NCBI GenBank assembly: GCA_902774015.1
Contig: CACYHB010000001.1
Span: forward strand, 254,587 to 318,586
Direction of reading: 5' to 3'
Source: Oscillospiraceae bacterium
Lineage (GTDB): Bacteria; Bacillota; Clostridia; Oscillospirales; Oscillospiraceae
DNA length: 64,000 nt
The notes below the pieces were generated by a model. That model had not been told where the DNA came from and did no database searches. It saw only the letters and a list, made by a program, of their open reading frames with translations. Made by a program: the position numbers and the translations under genes. Positions 23,139 to 31,490 of this stretch are shown here, piece by piece (the stretch's first letter is position 1; each line of letters starts with the position of its first letter).

Positions 23139-25288
23139 AACGATCTCTCAACCGCATTGCCGTGCTGTTCTTGATGCTCCTGGGCGTAATTCCGCAGCTC
23201 GTTCTTCTGACTGAAACACTGGAGCTTGGCGTTCGGCCGGGGCTCGCGTTATGGCTTCTGGGTCTTGCTCTCTGCCTCTGGATCTCCGCTTGCTTTCGAA
23301 GAGGCATCCTCATCGGCATGCCGGGCGCAGCTATTCTTCTCTATGAAGCCAGCCGTATTCTGGACGCCGCCCCGATTAAGGAGCTGGACGATGCGGTGGA
23401 CAAATTCAGCGGCGCTTATTATCTGCATTACTATAGCGGTGCAGGCAGCTACAACTACCTGAATGCGGTGGAAGACCACAGCTTTTTGCTTCTGCTGCTC
23501 GCGTGCCTCCTTTTTGCTTACCTGTCCTCTGCCCTGACTTCGCGGAGCGGCCGCCGGGTCATGTGCCTGATCGGCACCGTTCCGCTGCCACTCGCCTGCC
23601 TTTCGGTGAACGGTCTTCCCGGGTATACGGTGATGGTTGCTCTTCTTCTTTTCTGGAGCATGGTGATGCTCTCCGGCAACTACAACGAGGACGGCGCGGA
23701 AGCCAGACTTGTCTTCGGGTATTCCCTTCCGATCCTGCTCCTCCTTTGCTGCGTTCTGCTCCTCTGCAATCCGCAGGAATACCAAATCGACGACAGGGAT
23801 ATTGCACTGAGTCAGCAATTTGACCGTATCGGTGAGTGGATACGCAATTGGATCGACGAGCATACGGAAGACAGCCCGCTGTTATTCCCCGATTCCGGAT
23901 GGACAGCGACGGCTCAGCCCCAAGCAGGAAACGACGTCCTGCTTTGGGAATCGGACGAAGGCGGCATGGATCTCACACAGAGCTATTCAGAGGAGATGCT
24001 CTCCAGACGCTTTCTCAGTGTCCGTTCACAGGAAGACGGGTCGCTCTATCTGCGCGGCGTCTCTTACGGCGATTATACCGGGACAGGCTGGAAGGCTGCG
24101 CCGGAAGCGCCGATCTCTTCACTTTCCTTTACGGCGGAAGCTCTGGAGGGACTTGCACAGGAGCAGAGACTTTTCTTCCGATATGAGTCAAACCTTCGCT
24201 ATACTCTCCTCCCCTACTTCTGTACTCTTCACAGCGACCGGGATGCCTATCTCGCCGCCGCTGGACGAACGGAGATCCGTTATCTGCGGTATCTCGGCGC
24301 CACGACTGCGCTTGCGGGAAAAAGCAGTGCGTCGGATACCTACGACAGCTTTGCCCACGACATGTATACGAGGCTCCCGGAGAGCACCAGAAACGCCATG
24401 CTCGCGATTGCCGCAGAAGCGGGACTGGATGCTTCGCAGGCGGAGATCATAGACAGAGTCGCATCCTTCATCCGCGATAACGGGACCTATGATATAAAGA
24501 CAGAGGCATATCAAAGCGATGATTATGCTGTGTACTTTCTCACGCAGTCCCATCGCGGCTACTGTGTTCATTTTGCCACAGCCGCCGTCGCACTCTTTCG
24601 GGCTCTTGAAATCCCGGCGCGGATCACGGAAGGCTTTCTCGTTCAGGGAGAGTCCGGACAGTATGTGGATGTGAAGGGTGAGGACGCGCACGCCTGGGTC
24701 GAAGTCTATGTTGACGGTCTCGGCTGGATTCCGGTGGAGGTAACGGGCCGTGGAGGCCTGCATCCGCTCCCGGAGGAGCCGAACGCCGCCGCGGACATGG
24801 AGCAGCCTGTGCCTGCTGAACCGACGCCGGAGGCTGAAGAAGCGAGCGGCAGCGCGCAGGATATGACAGCTCACCTCCCCGTCGGCGTGATCCGGCCGCA
24901 GGAACCCAACACAGCTATTTCAAAGAATGCGGACCGTATTCCCGGCAGTATCCTTTTGGCAGCTCTTCTATTCATGCTTCTTCTCGGCATACCGGCTCTC
25001 TGGCGATGCATGATACGGAAGATATGGGATATGAGGCTGCGTGATCCCAGAGCAAACCGTGCCGCTGTAGCTCTCTGGAAGCGCTCACAGCAGATCGCGC
25101 GTTTCGGCGGAGAAATCCCTACTCAGATCCGAAACTGCGCAGAGAAGGCGTTTTTCAGCGCGTCAGGGGTAACGCAGGAGGAAATCGCGCCATGCTATGA
25201 GCTCCTCGCCGCGCAGGCGGAACGGCAATACCGGGAGCTGAACGTATGGAAAAAAATTAGTTTCAGAATTCTGTATGGATTGAAATAA
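23135..25288 (+). CDS. Transglutaminase-like membrane protein (TgpA type)
   Basis: A 717-residue membrane protein. About six hydrophobic segments fill residues 5-215, then comes a large extracytoplasmic region, and another membrane segment follows near residues 604-627 with a cytosolic tail. The transglutaminase-like core is in the extracytoplasmic part: catalytic Cys in RGYCVHFATAAVALFR, His in DAHAWVEVYV, and the Asp or Asn position in IPVEVT. This architecture is typical of the third gene of MoxR-DUF58 operons. It may cleave or cross-link cell-envelope proteins or peptidoglycan peptides. A proline- and glutamate-rich linker lies between the core and the last membrane segment. Confidence 0.88.
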   Translation: MKRSLNRIAVLFLMLLGVIPQLVLLTETLELGVRPGLALWLLGLALCLWISACFRRGILIGMPGAAILLYEASRILDAAPIKELDDAVDKFSGAYYLHYYSGAGSYNYLNAVEDHSFLLLLLACLLFAYLSSALTSRSGRRVMCLIGTVPLPLACLSVNGLPGYTVMVALLLFWSMVMLSGNYNEDGAEARLVFGYSLPILLLLCCVLLLCNPQEYQIDDRDIALSQQFDRIGEWIRNWIDEHTEDSPLLFPDSGWTATAQPQAGNDVLLWESDEGGMDLTQSYSEEMLSRRFLSVRSQEDGSLYLRGVSYGDYTGTGWKAAPEAPISSLSFTAEALEGLAQEQRLFFRYESNLRYTLLPYFCTLHSDRDAYLAAAGRTEIRYLRYLGATTALAGKSSASDTYDSFAHDMYTRLPESTRNAMLAIAAEAGLDASQAEIIDRVASFIRDNGTYDIKTEAYQSDDYAVYFLTQSHRGYCVHFATAAVALFRALEIPARITEGFLVQGESGQYVDVKGEDAHAWVEVYVDGLGWIPVEVTGRGGLHPLPEEPNAAADMEQPVPAEPTPEAEEASGSAQDMTAHLPVGVIRPQEPNTAISKNADRIPGSILLAALLFMLLLGIPALWRCMIRKIWDMRLRDPRANRAAVALWKRSQQIARFGGEIPTQIRNCAEKAFFSASGVTQEEIAPCYELLAAQAERQYRELNVWKKISFRILYGLK

Positions 25289-25290
25289 AC

Positions 25291-25318
25291 GAATGGGGAT
25301 GCTGATGCATCCCCATTC
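25291..25318. terminator. Bidirectional terminator between the transglutaminase gene and the SLH-like gene
   Basis: A perfect 12-bp stem (25291-25302 with 25307-25318) has a 4-base loop and A/T-rich flanks. It ends one base before the stop codon of the minus-strand gene. Confidence 0.75.
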
Positions 25319-26191
25319 TTATCGGTTTCGGTACTCCAGCGCGGCGGCCAGCATTTCCGCGGCTTCCGCACGCGTCAAAACATGGGACGAGAGCGTGGTT
25401 GGGATCCCTCGTGCCGATAGATTCAGACATGCCTGGCTATGCTCTTCGTCCGGCGTCAGATACCGGATCTCTGTCAGCCCCATGCAGCGATCGAGCCAAG
25501 CAGCCGCCTCCCCGGCAGAGATAAAGGCTTCTCCCTCAAAGCGATCCTCCGCGACTGCCAGACCGTTTGCCCACGCGGCTGTACAGCAGGCGCGAAGCCA
25601 TGCGGGTGTCGTATCGCTGTCCGCATATCCGCTGGCAGCAGAGGCCTGCAGCGGCGCAACGCCTTTCAGCGCGAGACACATGCCGAGGAACTCTCCCTTT
25701 GTCACTTTCTTCTCCGGGAAAAAGCAATAGCTGCTGCCGATCAGCTCTCCCGTGAACACGCTGTTTTCGCTCAGTGCCGTCGCGGCATATTCACAGGCAG
25801 CGCCCTTGAGATCACAGTACATCACCGGCTTTTTCTGCTTTTCGATGTGAATGATGACCGTTGCCTCCTGGGACAGATTTCCCTCGCTGTCTACAGCCTT
25901 GAATCCGAAGTAGTCTCTGCCCCGCTTGTTTTCTTTCGGCGAGTAGACAAAGCAGCCGTTTTCCTCCAGTTCAATACTGCCTTTGACAGGCTCCGTCGAA
26001 ATGGAATATGAAACCACATCGTCATCCGGGTCAAAGGCACGGAGCTTTCCGCCGACCGAAACGTTGCGGTAGGTGCGTAGTTCCAGGTTTTCCGCAATCG
26101 GAGAATTGCCTTCAGCAAAGGCCTCCGGGAAGCCGGAAAGGAACAGAGCCAGGAGAATCAGCAGCGAGACCAGTCGTTTTTCTTTTTTCAT
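25319..26191 (-). CDS. Secreted protein with a cadherin-like repeat and an S-layer-homology-like region
   Basis: A 290-residue protein with a clear signal peptide (KKEKR, then a hydrophobic run ending AFA near residue 26). Residues 30-120 look like one cadherin-like or Ig-like bacterial surface repeat: DPDDDVVSYSIS, then GSFVYSP-type ending here as GCFVYSPKENKRGRDYFGFKAVDSEG. From about residue 165 on, VTKGEFLGMCLALKG, YADSD and LTRAEAAEMLAAAL match S-layer-homology motifs that bind the cell wall. GGGAGG 7 bases before ATG 26191 sets the start. Convergent with the transglutaminase operon. The domain match is by eye; function beyond a wall-bound surface protein is not known. Confidence 0.65.
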   Translation of the reverse strand: MKKEKRLVSLLILLALFLSGFPEAFAEGNSPIAENLELRTYRNVSVGGKLRAFDPDDDVVSYSISTEPVKGSIELEENGCFVYSPKENKRGRDYFGFKAVDSEGNLSQEATVIIHIEKQKKPVMYCDLKGAACEYAATALSENSVFTGELIGSSYCFFPEKKVTKGEFLGMCLALKGVAPLQASAASGYADSDTTPAWLRACCTAAWANGLAVAEDRFEGEAFISAGEAAAWLDRCMGLTEIRYLTPDEEHSQACLNLSARGIPTTLSSHVLTRAEAAEMLAAALEYRNR

Positions 26192-26314
26192 GGTCATACC
26201 TCCCACTTCTTTTCATCGATAGTTTGTTCGGTGCCCGATCATTTATGCAATTCGATATGGATTTTCGTCGTCATCTATGATAGAATACGAAAAAAAGAGA
26301 GGATGGTAGTAAAC

Positions 26315-26959
26315 ATGGAATTAACAGCCGCTGCCCAGTGGATCAATACGACATTTTCCGACTTTGATACCGCCGTCGCGATCGGTGTGCATAAGCTGTA
26401 TGATCTTGCTCCCGGTTTTTTTACACCTTTTATGGAGTTCATTTCCCTGCTGGGAAAGGGCGGCATTTTCCTGATTATTCTTTCCCTGCTTCTCCTGATC
26501 GTTAAAAAGACCAGACGTTACGGCACGGCCATGTGCATCGGCCTTGCCATTGCCTTTGCGTTTGTCAACCTGTATTTGAAGGTCGTGATCGCTCGGCCGC
26601 GCCCGTATCTGGATGAGAGTTCTGTGTTCTACCAGTTCTGGACCATGGTCGGTCAGCATGTGGAGAGCGATATGAGCTTTCCCTCCGGGCATACCAACGC
26701 TGCATTCGCCACCATGATCCCGCTCTTTATCCTCGGCAGCAAGCGATGGAGCTGGACGGCTCTCGTATTTGCGATCCTGATGGGCATTTCCAGAATCTAC
26801 CTCTGCGTGCATTTCGCCAGTGACGTTGTCGGCGGCGCCATTACCGGCACACTGGGCGGCATGATCGGCACCCTCATTGCCGTGAATCTGCCGAAACGCT
26901 GGTATGCATGGGGAGGGTCGCAGAAAAAAGGGAGACATGAAGATGTTCGGGTTCGGTAA
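26315..26959 (+). CDS. PAP2-family membrane phosphatase
   Basis: A 214-residue integral membrane protein with about five to six hydrophobic segments. The three-part PAP2 active site is complete: K-x6-RP in KVVIARPRPY, PSGH in SFPSGHTNAAF, and SR-x5-H-x3-D in SRIYLCVHFASDVVGG. The family acts on lipid phosphates such as phosphatidic acid or undecaprenyl pyrophosphate (BacA-independent recycling). ATG 26315 has a GAGAGG about 10 bases upstream; earlier in-frame codons lack a site. It overlaps the next gene by 17 bases. Confidence 0.88.
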   Translation: MELTAAAQWINTTFSDFDTAVAIGVHKLYDLAPGFFTPFMEFISLLGKGGIFLIILSLLLLIVKKTRRYGTAMCIGLAIAFAFVNLYLKVVIARPRPYLDESSVFYQFWTMVGQHVESDMSFPSGHTNAAFATMIPLFILGSKRWSWTALVFAILMGISRIYLCVHFASDVVGGAITGTLGGMIGTLIAVNLPKRWYAWGGSQKKGRHEDVRVR

Positions 26960-27338
26960 GCTGAAATTCCGCGGCGTCGACAAAAAAGTGATCGACGATC
27001 AGGCCCATGTGGACGACTACAACAGCGCCGAAGAGATCGGACGCGTACGAATCGGTAAGCTGTGCCTGTATTACCGGGACCTCGGCAGAAAATACTATGT
27101 CCCCTATGAGTACATCGACCGCCGTTTCACCCGTGTGAGCATTGTGGAGCCTGACGACAGTCCTCCGTATTTCTATTATCGCCTGATCCTTGTCCATGGC
27201 GACAAGGAGTTTGCCAACCTGATTTTTGAAAAAGAAGAAGACGTGAACAGAATTCATGACAGTCTGCAGGAGATCCGGCCGGAGATGGAAAAAGGCTATA
27301 TTCCCCCTGCCGACGGCAAGAGGAAGTATTTTGCCTGA
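26943..27338 (+). CDS. Small protein of unknown function, coupled to PAP2
   Basis: A 131-residue, charged, soluble protein that I do not recognise. It has no signal peptide or membrane segment. The N-terminus is basic and glycine-rich (FGFGKLKFRG), the middle is rich in aromatic residues (YYVPYEYIDRRF, YFYYRLILV), and a charged helix-like stretch with EKEEDVNRIHDSL follows. The alternating hydrophobic strands with a final helix recall a PH-like barrel, but that is only a guess. GGGAG 8 bases before ATG 26943 favours this start over ATG 26937. Its start lies inside the PAP2 gene, so the two are probably translated together. Confidence 0.65.
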   Translation: MFGFGKLKFRGVDKKVIDDQAHVDDYNSAEEIGRVRIGKLCLYYRDLGRKYYVPYEYIDRRFTRVSIVEPDDSPPYFYYRLILVHGDKEFANLIFEKEEDVNRIHDSLQEIRPEMEKGYIPPADGKRKYFA

Positions 27339-27344
27339 GATATT

Positions 27345-27390
27345 GAACAGAAAAACGAGGAAGGACAAACCTTCCTCGTTTTTTCTGTTC
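27345..27390. terminator. Bidirectional terminator between the PAP2 unit and tyrS
   Basis: A 20-bp stem (27345-27364 with 27370-27390, one bulged T) has A and T runs on both sides. It serves convergent transcripts. Confidence 0.85.
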
Positions 27391-27400
27391 TTGCCTGAAC

Positions 27401-28624
27401 TCAGGCAAGAACGACCTTGTTGTAGTTCTTCTTGCCGCGCCGGATCACCAAGCCAGTCTTGAGTTCATCCGCCGTGAAACACTTGCCGATATCCGCGACC
27501 TTTTCGTCGTTCACGGTCACGCCCCCCTGCTGAATATTTCGCCGTGCGTCAGACTTGGAGGGGCAGAGTCCGGTTTTCACAAGAAGTGTCATAAGATCGA
27601 CAACGCCGTCTGTGAGATCGGTCTCGCTCAGCTCCGTGGTAGGCATATCGTCGCTCTGTCCGCCGCCGGAAAAGAGCGCTTTGGCGGAAGCCTCTGCCTT
27701 TCTGGCCTCTTCTTCCCCGTGGACCATGCATGTCAGTTCAAAGGCGAGGATCTCCTTGGCGCGGTTAAGCTGGCTGCCCTCCCAGGAGGACATTTCGTCG
27801 ATCTGCTCAAGAGGCAGGAAGGTCAGCATCCGGATGCATTTGAGAACATCCGCGTCGCCGACATTACGCCAGTACTGGTAGAACTCATAGGGACTGGTCT
27901 TGTTGGGATCCAGCCATACGGCGTTACCGGCAGTCTTGCCCATTTTATGTCCTTGGGAGTCTGTCAGCAGCGTGATGGTCATGGCGTGGGCGTCCTTTCC
28001 GAGCTTGCGGCGGATCAGTTCTGTTCCGCCGAGCATGTTGCTCCACTGGTCGTCCCCGCCGAACTGCATGTTGCAGCCGTAATGCTGGAAGAGGTAGTAG
28101 AAGTCGTAGCTCTGCATAATCATGTAGTTGAACTCCAGGAAGCTCAGGCCGCGCTCCATGCGCTGCTCATAGCACTTGGCACGCAGCATGTTGTTCACAG
28201 AGAAACAGGCTCCGACTTCGCGCAGCAGTTCCACATAGTTGAGTTTTAAGAGCCAATCCGCATTGTTGATCATCCGCGCCTTGCCCTCGCCGAAGTCAAT
28301 AAAGCGCTCCATCTGGCGCTTGAAGCATTCGGCGTTGTGATTGATGTCGTCAATGGTCAGCATCTTACGCATATCGGTGCGTCCGGAGGGATCCCCGATC
28401 ATGGTGGTACCGCCGCCGATCAGGGCGATCGGCTTGTTGCCGGCCATCTGCAGACGCTTCATCAGCGTCAGTGCCATGAAGTGCCCGGCAGTAAGACTGT
28501 CAGCGGTGCAGTCAAAGCCGATGTAGAACGTGGCTTTGCCGCCGTTGATCATTTCACGGATCTCGTCTTCGTCGGTCACCTGGGCAATCAGCCCCCGGGC
28601 GACCAGTTCTTCATAAATACCCAT
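27401..28624 (-). CDS. tyrS: Tyrosyl-tRNA synthetase
   Basis: A class I aminoacyl-tRNA synthetase that charges tRNA-Tyr. The HIGH-type motif reads GHFMAL near residue 47, the tyrosine-site helix MQSYDFYYLF and GGDDQWSNM are present, and the KMSKS-type motif reads HKMGKTAGNA. A C-terminal S4-like RNA-binding domain ends in VVLA. The length of 407 residues is typical. AAAGGAG precedes the ATG. It is the second gene behind a tyrosine-specific T-box leader, with the C_GCAxxG gene inserted between leader and tyrS. Confidence 0.96.
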   Translation of the reverse strand: MGIYEELVARGLIAQVTDEDEIREMINGGKATFYIGFDCTADSLTAGHFMALTLMKRLQMAGNKPIALIGGGTTMIGDPSGRTDMRKMLTIDDINHNAECFKRQMERFIDFGEGKARMINNADWLLKLNYVELLREVGACFSVNNMLRAKCYEQRMERGLSFLEFNYMIMQSYDFYYLFQHYGCNMQFGGDDQWSNMLGGTELIRRKLGKDAHAMTITLLTDSQGHKMGKTAGNAVWLDPNKTSPYEFYQYWRNVGDADVLKCIRMLTFLPLEQIDEMSSWEGSQLNRAKEILAFELTCMVHGEEEARKAEASAKALFSGGGQSDDMPTTELSETDLTDGVVDLMTLLVKTGLCPSKSDARRNIQQGGVTVNDEKVADIGKCFTADELKTGLVIRRGKKNYNKVVLA

Positions 28625-28644
28625 TCAGTTCTCCTTTATTTGAA

Positions 28645-29037
28645 TCAGTCTTTTTTGATGATGTTTTCTGCGTTCTCCGCGGCCCATGCGATCAGCTCAC
28701 CGCAGGGATGCCCGCCGGAGTGCTTCAGGTCAAAGCAGCGGATGCATCCGTGAGCCTCGGAAAACTGCTTTGTAAAGGCCATGGTCAGTTTTGCGATCTT
28801 TGCTTTGCCTGCTGCGTCCTCGGGATCGTTCCAGGGATCATGAAGTCCCAACGCCATCACCGCGCCGGAAACAGCGCCGCAGATCTCTCCGCAGCGAACG
28901 CCGCCGCCAAAGCCCGCCGTGAGTGCCAGGGCTGTTTTCTCATCCAGTCCCGTATAGTCGCCGAGAGCGCTCAGGACTGCCTGAGCACAATTAAATCCCT
29001 GGCTGTGAAGCGCCAGCGCCTTCTCTTTAGCTCCCAC
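28645..29037 (-). CDS. C_GCAxxG_C_C family protein
   Basis: A 130-residue cysteine-rich protein of the redox-type C_GCAxxG_C_C family. The family pattern is visible: FNCAQAVLSAL near residue 14, then GFGGGVRCGEICGAVSGAVMALG, and later CIRCFDL and HPCGELI. These Cys residues probably bind a metal or an iron-sulfur cluster, or form disulfides; the biochemical role of the family is not established. GTG 29037 is chosen because GGGAGGT lies 6 bases upstream; the open frame itself begins at a TTG inside that site. It is the first gene after the tyrosine T-box and lies 20 bases before tyrS, so its expression should rise when uncharged tRNA-Tyr accumulates. Confidence 0.8.
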   Translation of the reverse strand: MGAKEKALALHSQGFNCAQAVLSALGDYTGLDEKTALALTAGFGGGVRCGEICGAVSGAVMALGLHDPWNDPEDAAGKAKIAKLTMAFTKQFSEAHGCIRCFDLKHSGGHPCGELIAWAAENAENIIKKD

Positions 29038-29052
29038 ACATACACCTCCCAA

Positions 29053-29306
29053 AATAAAACCCTCTGTCCTGTCGGACAGAGGGCATAAGATGCGGTACCA
29101 CCTCTGAATGCTTTCTTCTCACAAAGAAAACCTCACGGAGTCAAGGACTCCCGCGCTGTATCGGGCGCACCCGTCGCAGCCTACTCGTCAATCTTTCGGT
29201 GCGCCGCTCCGGACCGTATTCCCCTGCCCTGCCGACCTTCTCACACCGACCGAAGGCTCTCTGAACGGCTGTAGACAGCGTACTTCTGTCCATCTATGCG
29301 TTAACG
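29053..29306 (-). ncRNA. T-box leader with tyrosine specifier
   Basis: On the minus strand the leader ends with the T-box core GAGGTGGTACCGC (29092-29105) that pairs with the tRNA acceptor end, followed by a terminator hairpin. Upstream, a long Stem I contains AGAGAG and GGTGTGAGAA elements on its distal part. On the 3' side, GAATACGG presents TAC in the position of the specifier, which reads tyrosine. The downstream tyrS gene agrees with that. Uncharged tRNA-Tyr should stabilise the antiterminator and allow transcription of the C_GCAxxG gene and tyrS. Confidence 0.92.
29060..29083 (-). terminator. T-box terminator
   Basis: A perfect 10-bp stem (29060-29069 with 29074-29083) is followed on the minus strand by GTTTTATTTT. 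It lies just before the C_GCAxxG gene. Confidence 0.88.
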
Positions 29307-29312
29307 GTTTGC

Positions 29313-29341
29313 ATTATACTGAAAGAATCAGCCCTTGTCAA
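29313..29341 (-). promoter_or_regulatory. Consensus sigma-A promoter for the T-box operon
   Basis: On the minus strand a perfect TTGACA (29336-29341) and a perfect TATAAT (29313-29318) are 17 bp apart. The -35 box lies inside the last codons of recN. Confidence 0.9.
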
Positions 29342-31016
29342 GGCTTTGCTTAAAGCGCTCGGCGGAAGCCATCTGTTCCTCAGCCGAAGCCAGCGTGATG
29401 AGCGTGACGTTGTCCCCGCCGTGCAGCCGGGCCAGCTCCGCTGCTCTCCCATCATGGTCAAGGCGCGTGACCTCCGTATAAGTGCGGCCGCCGCGCTCCT
29501 CCTTGGAAATGAGGAAATGACTGTCTGCCATCGAGGCGATCTGGGGAAGATGCGTCACACAGAGCACCTGCTTTCCGCGGGAAACGGAATACAGCTTTTC
29601 GGCGACACGCTGTGCCGCGATGCCCGACACACCTGTGTCGATCTCGTCAAAGATCATGGTCCCCACGGGGTCCTTTTCGGCGAAGACGTTCTTGAGCGCA
29701 AGCATGATCCGGCTCAACTCGCCGCCGGAGGCGATGCGGCTGATGCGTCCCGGATCCTCTCCCGCATTGGCGGACATCAGAAAGGCAATCTGATCGGAGC
29801 CATAGGCATCGAAACCGGGATCCCCCTCCAAAGGTTCAAAGGAAACGGAAAAACGCACAGAAGGCATGTTGAGTTCACGAAGCTCGGAGACGATTCGCTT
29901 TTCCAGCTTTCCTGCCGCCTCTTTGCGCTTTGTCTGCAGCGCAGCCGCTGCCCGACGGCAGCGATCTGTCTGTACGGCGAGTTCACGCTGGAGTTTTTCG
30001 ATGCGCTCCTCCGCGTACTCTATGGAGTCCAGCTTTTCCCGGCATTCGTCCAGATAAGCGATCAGCCCTGCTTCGTCCCGGCTGTACTTGCGCTCCAGTT
30101 TATTGAGCACCGAGAGTCTGCTCTCCAGCTCGTCGTATTCGTCGGGCGAAAAATCCAGTTTTTCCCGGAAATCCCGCAGCAATTCGGCTGCGTCAGATAA
30201 GGAAAAAACAGCGTCGTCGATGCTTTTGGCAGCGTACTGCAGGTCCTGCGCTATGCCTGCGGCACGAGAGGCGTAATACGACGCATTCTGCGCCATAGAG
30301 ACAGCGTTCTCATCACCGCCATTGAGGAGGCGGATCGCTTCGTCAAGCGCTTCGGTCAACTTCTCGCTGTTTCTGAGAAGGTCACGGCGCGCTGTGAGCG
30401 TGTCTTTTTCTCCGGCTTTCAACTCTGCTTTTTCAAGTTCGCGGATCTGATAACGCAGACTGTCGCTGAGCCGCTCCTTTTCCGCTTCATCCATCGTCAG
30501 CTTTTCGATCTCCCGCCGGATTTCTCTGTACTTCCCGTATTCAGCCTGGTACTTCCCCAGCGCGCCTTCCAGCTCGCCAAAACGGTCGAGATATTCCCTA
30601 TGCCGATGCTCATCCATCAGCTGACGTCCGTCGTTCTGGCCGTGAACATCCACCAGAAGATTCCCAAGCTCACGCAGTTGAGCTGCGGTTACCGGAGCGC
30701 CGCAGATGCGGCAGCTGCTTTTGCCGTCAGCCTGGATGCGGCGCTGAAGGATCAGTTCATCCTCGCAGTCTATCTCATTTTCGGAGAGCCATTGCTTCAC
30801 ATCGCAGTCTTCGAAGACAGCAGATACTGTGGCTTTTTCAGAACCCCGCCGCACCAGCTCACGGCTTACGCGCCCGCCAAGCACGGCGCCGATCGCGTCA
30901 ATGATAATGGATTTGCCTGCGCCGGTCTCGCCAGTCAAGATATTGAGTCCACGTTCGAAACGAATGTCTGAGCGTTCGATCACGGCAATATTCTCTATGT
31001 GCAGCTCACTGAGCAT
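29328..31016 (-). CDS. recN: DNA repair protein RecN
   Basis: An SMC-like ATPase that acts early in double-strand break repair. Walker A GETGAGKSIII lies near residue 30, long coiled-coil stretches rich in Glu, Lys and Leu fill about residues 155-370, the signature ASGGELSRIMLALK is near 430, and Walker B is in MIFDEIDTGVSG. The length of 562 residues is standard. GGAG 8 bases before ATG 31016 decides the start over the longer frame. It is the last gene of the dxs-type operon, and the T-box promoter begins inside its 3' end. Confidence 0.96.
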   Translation of the reverse strand: MLSELHIENIAVIERSDIRFERGLNILTGETGAGKSIIIDAIGAVLGGRVSRELVRRGSEKATVSAVFEDCDVKQWLSENEIDCEDELILQRRIQADGKSSCRICGAPVTAAQLRELGNLLVDVHGQNDGRQLMDEHRHREYLDRFGELEGALGKYQAEYGKYREIRREIEKLTMDEAEKERLSDSLRYQIRELEKAELKAGEKDTLTARRDLLRNSEKLTEALDEAIRLLNGGDENAVSMAQNASYYASRAAGIAQDLQYAAKSIDDAVFSLSDAAELLRDFREKLDFSPDEYDELESRLSVLNKLERKYSRDEAGLIAYLDECREKLDSIEYAEERIEKLQRELAVQTDRCRRAAAALQTKRKEAAGKLEKRIVSELRELNMPSVRFSVSFEPLEGDPGFDAYGSDQIAFLMSANAGEDPGRISRIASGGELSRIMLALKNVFAEKDPVGTMIFDEIDTGVSGIAAQRVAEKLYSVSRGKQVLCVTHLPQIASMADSHFLISKEERGGRTYTEVTRLDHDGRAAELARLHGGDNVTLITLASAEEQMASAERFKQSLDKG

Positions 31017-31031
31017 TTGCGTCACTCCAAA

Positions 31032-31478
31032 TCAAAATAGCATCTCGATCTCGTGGTACAGTTTGCGTGCAGCCTCGGTATCCCGCATAGCGAGAAAAGC
31101 AGTGTCGTCACCGGCCAGCGTACCGACAAGCCCTTCCACATGCATGGCGTCGATCGCCGAGCATGCGCCGTTTGCGAGACCGGGAAGCGTACGGATGATG
31201 AAGAGATTCTGGGCAATATCATAGGAGACAATACTCTCCCGGAAGATCTTTTTCAGCCGCTCCTCGTAATTATCCGATTCGGCGCGGGAAGCGACATACC
31301 GGTAGTTCCCGTTGGGTCCCAGCTCTTTCACAAGGCGCATATCCTTGATGTCGCGAGACAGGGTCGCCTGCGTGCTTTTCAGCCCTCGTTCGGCGAGCGC
31401 TTCCAGCAGTTGGTTTTGTGTTTCAATATCTCGCTCGGCGATGATTTTGAGGATCTCGCTCTGTCTTCCAGATTTCAT
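31032..31478 (-). CDS. argR: Arginine repressor
   Basis: A 148-residue transcription factor that senses arginine. The N-terminal winged helix-turn-helix has SGRQSEILKIIAE and STQATLSRDIKDMRL (SxTxxRD type recognition helix). The C-terminal domain keeps the arginine-binding hexamer motif GTLAGDDTAFLAMRD. GGAGG lies 6 bases before ATG 31478. Its place between nadK and recN is the usual one in Firmicutes, where ArgR and RecN follow the isoprenoid genes. No arginine biosynthesis gene lies in this window. Confidence 0.95.
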   Translation of the reverse strand: MKSGRQSEILKIIAERDIETQNQLLEALAERGLKSTQATLSRDIKDMRLVKELGPNGNYRYVASRAESDNYEERLKKIFRESIVSYDIAQNLFIIRTLPGLANGACSAIDAMHVEGLVGTLAGDDTAFLAMRDTEAARKLYHEIEMLF

Positions 31479-31490
31479 GATCTTCCTCCG

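Noticed and set aside
27389..27412. Inverted repeat TTCTTGCCTGA / TCAGGCAAGAA at the tyrS stop
   Set aside because: It overlaps the last tyrS codons beside a stronger terminator and probably only adds to it; not listed as an element of its own.
29041..29353. Small plus-strand frame near 29.1 kb
   Set aside because: The region is the T-box leader on the minus strand.
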